From: Frankiales bacterium
GTDB lineage: Bacteria > Actinomycetota > Actinomycetes > Mycobacteriales > Jatrophihabitantaceae
Length of the DNA: 7,573 nt
Assembly: GCA_025963265.1 (NCBI GenBank)
Contig: JAOPUY010000097.1
Location: 1 to 7,573 of the forward strand
Reading direction: 5' to 3'
Numbering within the stretch: the stretch's first letter is position 1; the number at the start of each line of letters is the position of its first letter. Both the position numbers and the translations under genes were made by a program. Positions 5,108 through 7,573 of this stretch are shown one piece after another. The notes under the pieces are model-generated. The model searched no databases. It had not been told where the DNA came from and saw only the letters and a list, made by a program, of their open reading frames with translations.

Positions 5108-6460
5108 ATGACCACACCGATCGTCTCGCCCGTCCGCTCGACTCGGCTTCGCGCCGGCTGGCTGCCGGCCCGCGCCGCCTTCTATCTGCAAGCCTCGATC
5201 ATCGTGCTGCTGCTGGCCGCCTCGAGCGCGCCGACTCCCCTCTACGCCTCCTACCAGGCCGAGTGGGGCTTCTCGCCAATCACGACGACGGTCATCTTCG
5301 GGGTGTACGCGATGGCGGTGCTGGCCTCGTTGCTCACCGTGGGCTCGCTGTCGGACTACGTCGGGCGGCGCCCCGTGCTGCTGGGCGCGCTGGCCTTGCA
5401 GGCCGCCGCGATGCTCATCTTCGCCTGGGCCGACGGCGTGACCGTGCTGATGATCGGACGGGTCATCCAGGGCGTCTCGACCGGAGCCGCGGCGGGCGCG
5501 GTCGGCGCTGGCCTGCTGGACCTCAACAAGGCCAAGGGGACGGTCGCCAACGGCGTCGCCCCCATGATCGGGACCGGCACCGGCGCGTTGACCTCGGGCC
5601 TGCTCGTGCAGTTCCTGCCGTACCCCACGCACCTGGTTTACCTGGGGTTGCTGGTGGTCGTCGTCGGGCAGGCGGTCGGAGTGCTGTTGATGGCCGAGAC
5701 CGCCTCACCCAAGGCGGGAGCGGCGGCCTCGCTGCGACCGGTGTTCACCATGCCGGCGGCCGCTCGGCGCCCGCTGCTCTTGGTCGTCCCCGCGCTGGTC
5801 GCGGTCTGGTCGCTGGCCGGGTTCTACGGATCGTTGGCGCCGAGCCTCATCCGCCAGATCGCCCACTCCGACTCCCATCTGCTCGGCGGCCTCGCCCTGT
5901 TCGCGCTGGCCGGCACGGGCGCGCTGAGCGTGCTGGTGCTGCGGGGCGCCGCGACCCGAGCGGTTCTGCTGCTCGGAACGGTGGCACTGTTGATCGGCGT
6001 CGGGCTCACACTGGTGGCCGTGGCCGACAGTTCGACCGCGCTGTTCTTTCTGGGCACCGTCATCGCCGGGGTTGGCTTCGGCGCTGGCTTCCAAGGCGCC
6101 GTCCGCAGCGTGCTGCCACTGGCTGAGCCGCACGAGCGGGCTGGTGTGCTGTCGAACGTCTACGTCGTCTGCTACCTCGCGATGGGGCTGCCCGCGGTCG
6201 TGGCCGGCTTCCTGGTGGTGCACGGCGGCGGCCTCATCGACACCGCCAAGCAGTACGGGGCCTACGTGATGGCGCTCGCGGCCCTAGCGCTGCTCGGCCT
6301 GCTGCTGGCCAAGCCCGACCGCGGCACCGCGGCCGCCGCGGCTACCTCGGCTGCCGCGGTCGACCCCGCGGATGACTCGGCCCGCGAAAGCGAGCAGGTT
6401 CCAGCCGCGGCCGGGCTGACGGGCGACGAGGTCCTCGTCGAAGCGGCCCGACGCGGCTGA
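5108..6460 (+). CDS. MFS transporter, probable drug or metabolite exporter
   Basis: An integral membrane protein of 450 residues with about 12 hydrophobic segments, a single-gene member of the major facilitator superfamily. Motif A, GSLSDYVGRRPVLLG, is at 79-93 in the loop after the second segment. Motif B, MIGRVIQGVSTGAAAG, is at 115-130 with the conserved Arg (R118) and QG. The APTPLYASYQAEWGFS stretch (41-56) is usual for a large actinobacterial exporter group. A loose motif-C-like glycine run (GTGTGALTSG, 155-164) is compatible with antiport. After residue 410 there is an Ala-rich, acidic cytosolic tail of about 40 residues. Start ATG 5108 has the purine-rich GAGAGAAG (5095-5102) just upstream; an earlier in-frame TTG (5084) has no ribosome site. 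Divergent control by the adjacent TetR is the usual layout of inducible efflux pumps. The substrate cannot be read from the sequence. Confidence 0.93.
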   Translation: MTTPIVSPVRSTRLRAGWLPARAAFYLQASIIVLLLAASSAPTPLYASYQAEWGFSPITTTVIFGVYAMAVLASLLTVGSLSDYVGRRPVLLGALALQAAAMLIFAWADGVTVLMIGRVIQGVSTGAAAGAVGAGLLDLNKAKGTVANGVAPMIGTGTGALTSGLLVQFLPYPTHLVYLGLLVVVVGQAVGVLLMAETASPKAGAAASLRPVFTMPAAARRPLLLVVPALVAVWSLAGFYGSLAPSLIRQIAHSDSHLLGGLALFALAGTGALSVLVLRGAATRAVLLLGTVALLIGVGLTLVAVADSSTALFFLGTVIAGVGFGAGFQGAVRSVLPLAEPHERAGVLSNVYVVCYLAMGLPAVVAGFLVVHGGGLIDTAKQYGAYVMALAALALLGLLLAKPDRGTAAAAATSAAAVDPADDSARESEQVPAAAGLTGDEVLVEAARRG

Positions 6461-6497
6461 TTCGCCCGCACCCGCTCGGGTATCGTCTGTGTCGTTC

Positions 6498-6568
6498 GCG
6501 GGTGTAGTTCAATGGCAGAACATCAGCTTCCCAAGCTGACAGTGCGGGTTCGATTCCCGTCACCCGCT
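6498..6568 (+). tRNA. tRNA-Gly (anticodon CCC)
   Basis: A complete 71-base cloverleaf. Acceptor GCGGGTG (6498-6504) pairs with CACCCGC (6561-6567), with discriminator T6568. The D stem is GTTC/GAAC (6507-6510/6518-6521). The anticodon stem is TCAGC/GCTGA (6523-6527/6535-6539), with loop TTCCCAA and anticodon CCC at 6530-6532, which reads GGG glycine codons. The T stem is GCGGG/CCCGT with loop TTCGATT (6549-6555). CCA is not encoded. It starts 37 bp after the MFS stop; a TATCGT at 6481-6486 could be its -10 box, but I see no good -35. Confidence 0.96.
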
Positions 6569-6578
6569 CAGATCACTG

Positions 6579-6604
6579 CAGAATCGTCCACCTGGACGAT
6601 TCTG
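6579..6604. repeat. palindrome P1, 11-bp perfect hairpin
   Basis: CAGAATCGTCC (6579-6589) and GGACGATTCTG (6594-6604) are perfect inverted repeats around the loop ACCT. It starts ten bases after the tRNA end and might help end the tRNA transcript, though no T-run follows. Confidence 0.7.
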
Positions 6605-6614
6605 ACGACAGCTC

Positions 6615-6626
6615 GGTCCCTGGACC
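6615..6626. repeat. palindrome P2, short GGTCC-CT-GGACC
   Basis: GGTCC (6615-6619) and GGACC (6622-6626) flank CT. It repeats the GTCC...TGGAC core of P1 and P3 with a loop two bases shorter and no long arms. Confidence 0.45.
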
Positions 6627-6629
6627 CGA

Positions 6630-6655
6630 CAATTTTGTCCGCCTGGACGAAATTG
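6630..6655. repeat. palindrome P3, 11-bp hairpin
   Basis: CAATTTTGTCC (6630-6640) and GGACGAAATTG (6645-6655) pair over 11 positions, with one T-G pair, around the loop GCCT. Core and loop copy P1 (GTCC-RCCT-GGACG) while the outer arms differ, being AT-rich here. Confidence 0.7.
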
Positions 6656-6737
6656 CGGACGAGGTCTCCGACCCCGCCGCTGACCTCGAGAAGTAGAGCC
6701 GGCCGTCATTCGGGCGGGTCTCGGGCGTCGCACTGCT

Positions 6738-7573
6738 ATGACCAAGCTGATCCTCCCCGTCGATCCTCGACAGCGTGAGCGGAGTGACCTACGCGATCAG
6801 TCGGTTCCCCGGCAACGCTCACTCAACCCCCACCGCCAGCTCGTCACCCGTTCGAAGGCCAGACCGTCGACCGGCTTCCGCCCGGATATCGAGGGTCTAC
6901 GAGCGGTCGCCGTACTGCTCGTGATCGCCGGCCATCTGAGCGGGTGGCCGCGCGGTGGCTTCGTCGGTGTCGACGTCTTCTTCGTAATCTCGGGCTACTT
7001 GATCACCGGGCTGCTGCTCAGGGAAGCCGAGCGCGCTGCCCGGGTTTCGCTGAAGAGCTTCTACGCCCGTCGGGCTCGGCGCATCTTGCCCGCCTCGCTT
7101 ACCGTCCTGGCCGTGGCCGCCGTGGCAAATCAGGTGGCTTTCAGCGGCGCTCGGGTTCGTGAGGGCGTCAGCGCAATCTGGTGGGCGCTGGGATTTGCCG
7201 CGAACATCCACTTCGCCGACACCGGCACGGATTACTTCCAAGCCACTCGTCCGCCATCGCTCGTGCAGCACTTCTGGTCCCTCGCGGTCGAGGAGCAGTT
7301 CTATCTGGTCTGGCCGCTGGTCATCGTTCTCGTCGTGGCGCTCGTCGGTCGCCGCCGTGGACCAGCCGCGACCCGACGCGTCCTGTTTGTGCTCGCCCTC
7401 GCCGCCACGGCTGCCTCCTTCGCATACGCGGTCTCGCAGACCAAATCCGACCCCACGGCGGCGTACTTCTCCACCCCAGCACGCGCATGGGAGCTTGGCG
7501 TCGGGGCAGTGATCGCGAGCGCGCTGGCCCACTATCCGCAACGTGCCGGCCGATTAGGCTGGGGACGACCGAT
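6738..7573 (+). CDS. acyltransferase-3 (OafA/YrhL-type) membrane protein, N-terminal part
   Basis: The frame stays open to the window end: 278 residues plus two bases, 3' end missing. Members of this family (Acyl_transf_3) move acyl groups onto extracytoplasmic sugars of cell-wall or surface polysaccharides, or onto secreted glycosides. Landmarks are the R-X10-H motif (R55 to H66 in LRAVAVLLVIAGH), GGFVGVDVFFVISGYLI (73-89), SFYARRARRILPA (107-119), and HFWSLAVEEQFYLVWP (178-193). Several hydrophobic membrane segments are present, followed by WELGVGAVIA (251-260). ATG 6738 is the only ordinary start between the in-frame stop at 6681-6683 and the first motif. It gives a basic 48-residue cytoplasmic lead. 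No good ribosome site precedes it. OafA-type proteins are about 380 residues, or about 650-700 when an SGNH domain follows; which applies here cannot be seen. The acyl acceptor is unknown. Confidence 0.9.
   Translation, partial: MTKLILPVDPRQRERSDLRDQSVPRQRSLNPHRQLVTRSKARPSTGFRPDIEGLRAVAVLLVIAGHLSGWPRGGFVGVDVFFVISGYLITGLLLREAERAARVSLKSFYARRARRILPASLTVLAVAAVANQVAFSGARVREGVSAIWWALGFAANIHFADTGTDYFQATRPPSLVQHFWSLAVEEQFYLVWPLVIVLVVALVGRRRGPAATRRVLFVLALAATAASFAYAVSQTKSDPTAAYFSTPARAWELGVGAVIASALAHYPQRAGRLGWGRP

Larger units (their letters stand above)
6569..6737. other. non-coding interval between tRNA-Gly and acyltransferase gene
   Basis: These 169 bases have no credible gene. The first half holds three related GTCC/GGAC palindromes (described separately). 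In the second half (6656-6737) I see no clear promoter or ribosome site for the acyltransferase. An in-frame stop at 6681-6683 limits how far upstream that gene can begin. Confidence 0.6.

Noticed and set aside
5051..5632. Minus-strand open frame of 193 codons opposite the start of the MFS gene
   Set aside because: The predicted protein is His/Gln/Arg-rich and low in information, while the plus strand encodes MFS motifs A and B. It would also run through the tetR operators.
6512..6778. 88-codon open frame starting inside the tRNA
   Set aside because: It begins in the D loop of tRNA-Gly, reads through the palindromes, and has no ribosome site or recognisable domain.
6558..6856. Possible attachment-site duplication: CGTCACCCG at the tRNA 3' end and again near 6843-6851
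   Set aside because: The match is only about 9-11 bases in GC-rich DNA, the second copy lies inside the acyltransferase reading frame, and no integrase or phage gene is present.

Overview
The window is dense, high-GC bacterial DNA with GTG and TTG-type starts and C/G-biased third codon positions. It carries a BldC-type small regulator and an OafA-type acyltransferase, which fits an actinobacterium; I cannot name the genus. It reads as ordinary chromosome. I see no transposase, integrase, phage gene or CRISPR array.

Layout. 1-336: 3' end of an alpha/beta hydrolase (+). 413-1552: LuxR-type regulator with a GAF-like N-terminal half (+), followed by two tandem hairpins, the second a good intrinsic terminator. 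1702-2324: two genes coupled by an ATGA overlap, a 64-residue BldC/MerR-like DNA-binding protein and a 143-residue uncharacterised protein (+). 2417-3007: cytoplasmic DsbA/thioredoxin-fold protein with a CPYC motif (+). 2960-4348: NhaA sodium/proton antiporter (-), overlapping the DsbA-like gene tail-to-tail by 48 bp. 4392-5018: TetR-family repressor (-), 43 bp upstream of nhaA and divergent from an MFS exporter at 5108-6460 (+). 6498-6568: tRNA-Gly(CCC). 6569-6737: non-coding, with three related GTCC/GGAC palindromes. 6738-7573: 5' part of an acyltransferase-3 membrane protein (+), cut by the window end.

How the genes work together. The clearest module is tetR/MFS. In the 89-bp divergent region two copies of the palindrome AGACAGATCTGTCT lie 31 bp apart. 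The first sits in the spacer shared by two face-to-face promoters, so a TetR dimer there should shut off both the exporter and its own gene. Because nhaA follows tetR closely on the same strand, part of nhaA expression may fall under the same switch.

The most interesting protein-level observations concern the NhaA region. The lysine corresponding to E. coli NhaA Lys300 is an asparagine. The overlapping DsbA-like gene encodes, as a separate protein on the opposite strand, a domain that in other actinobacteria is fused to the C-terminus of NhaA. The BldC-like gene and its coupled partner are the best candidate for an undescribed functional pair. Nothing here amounts to a clear new multi-gene system.
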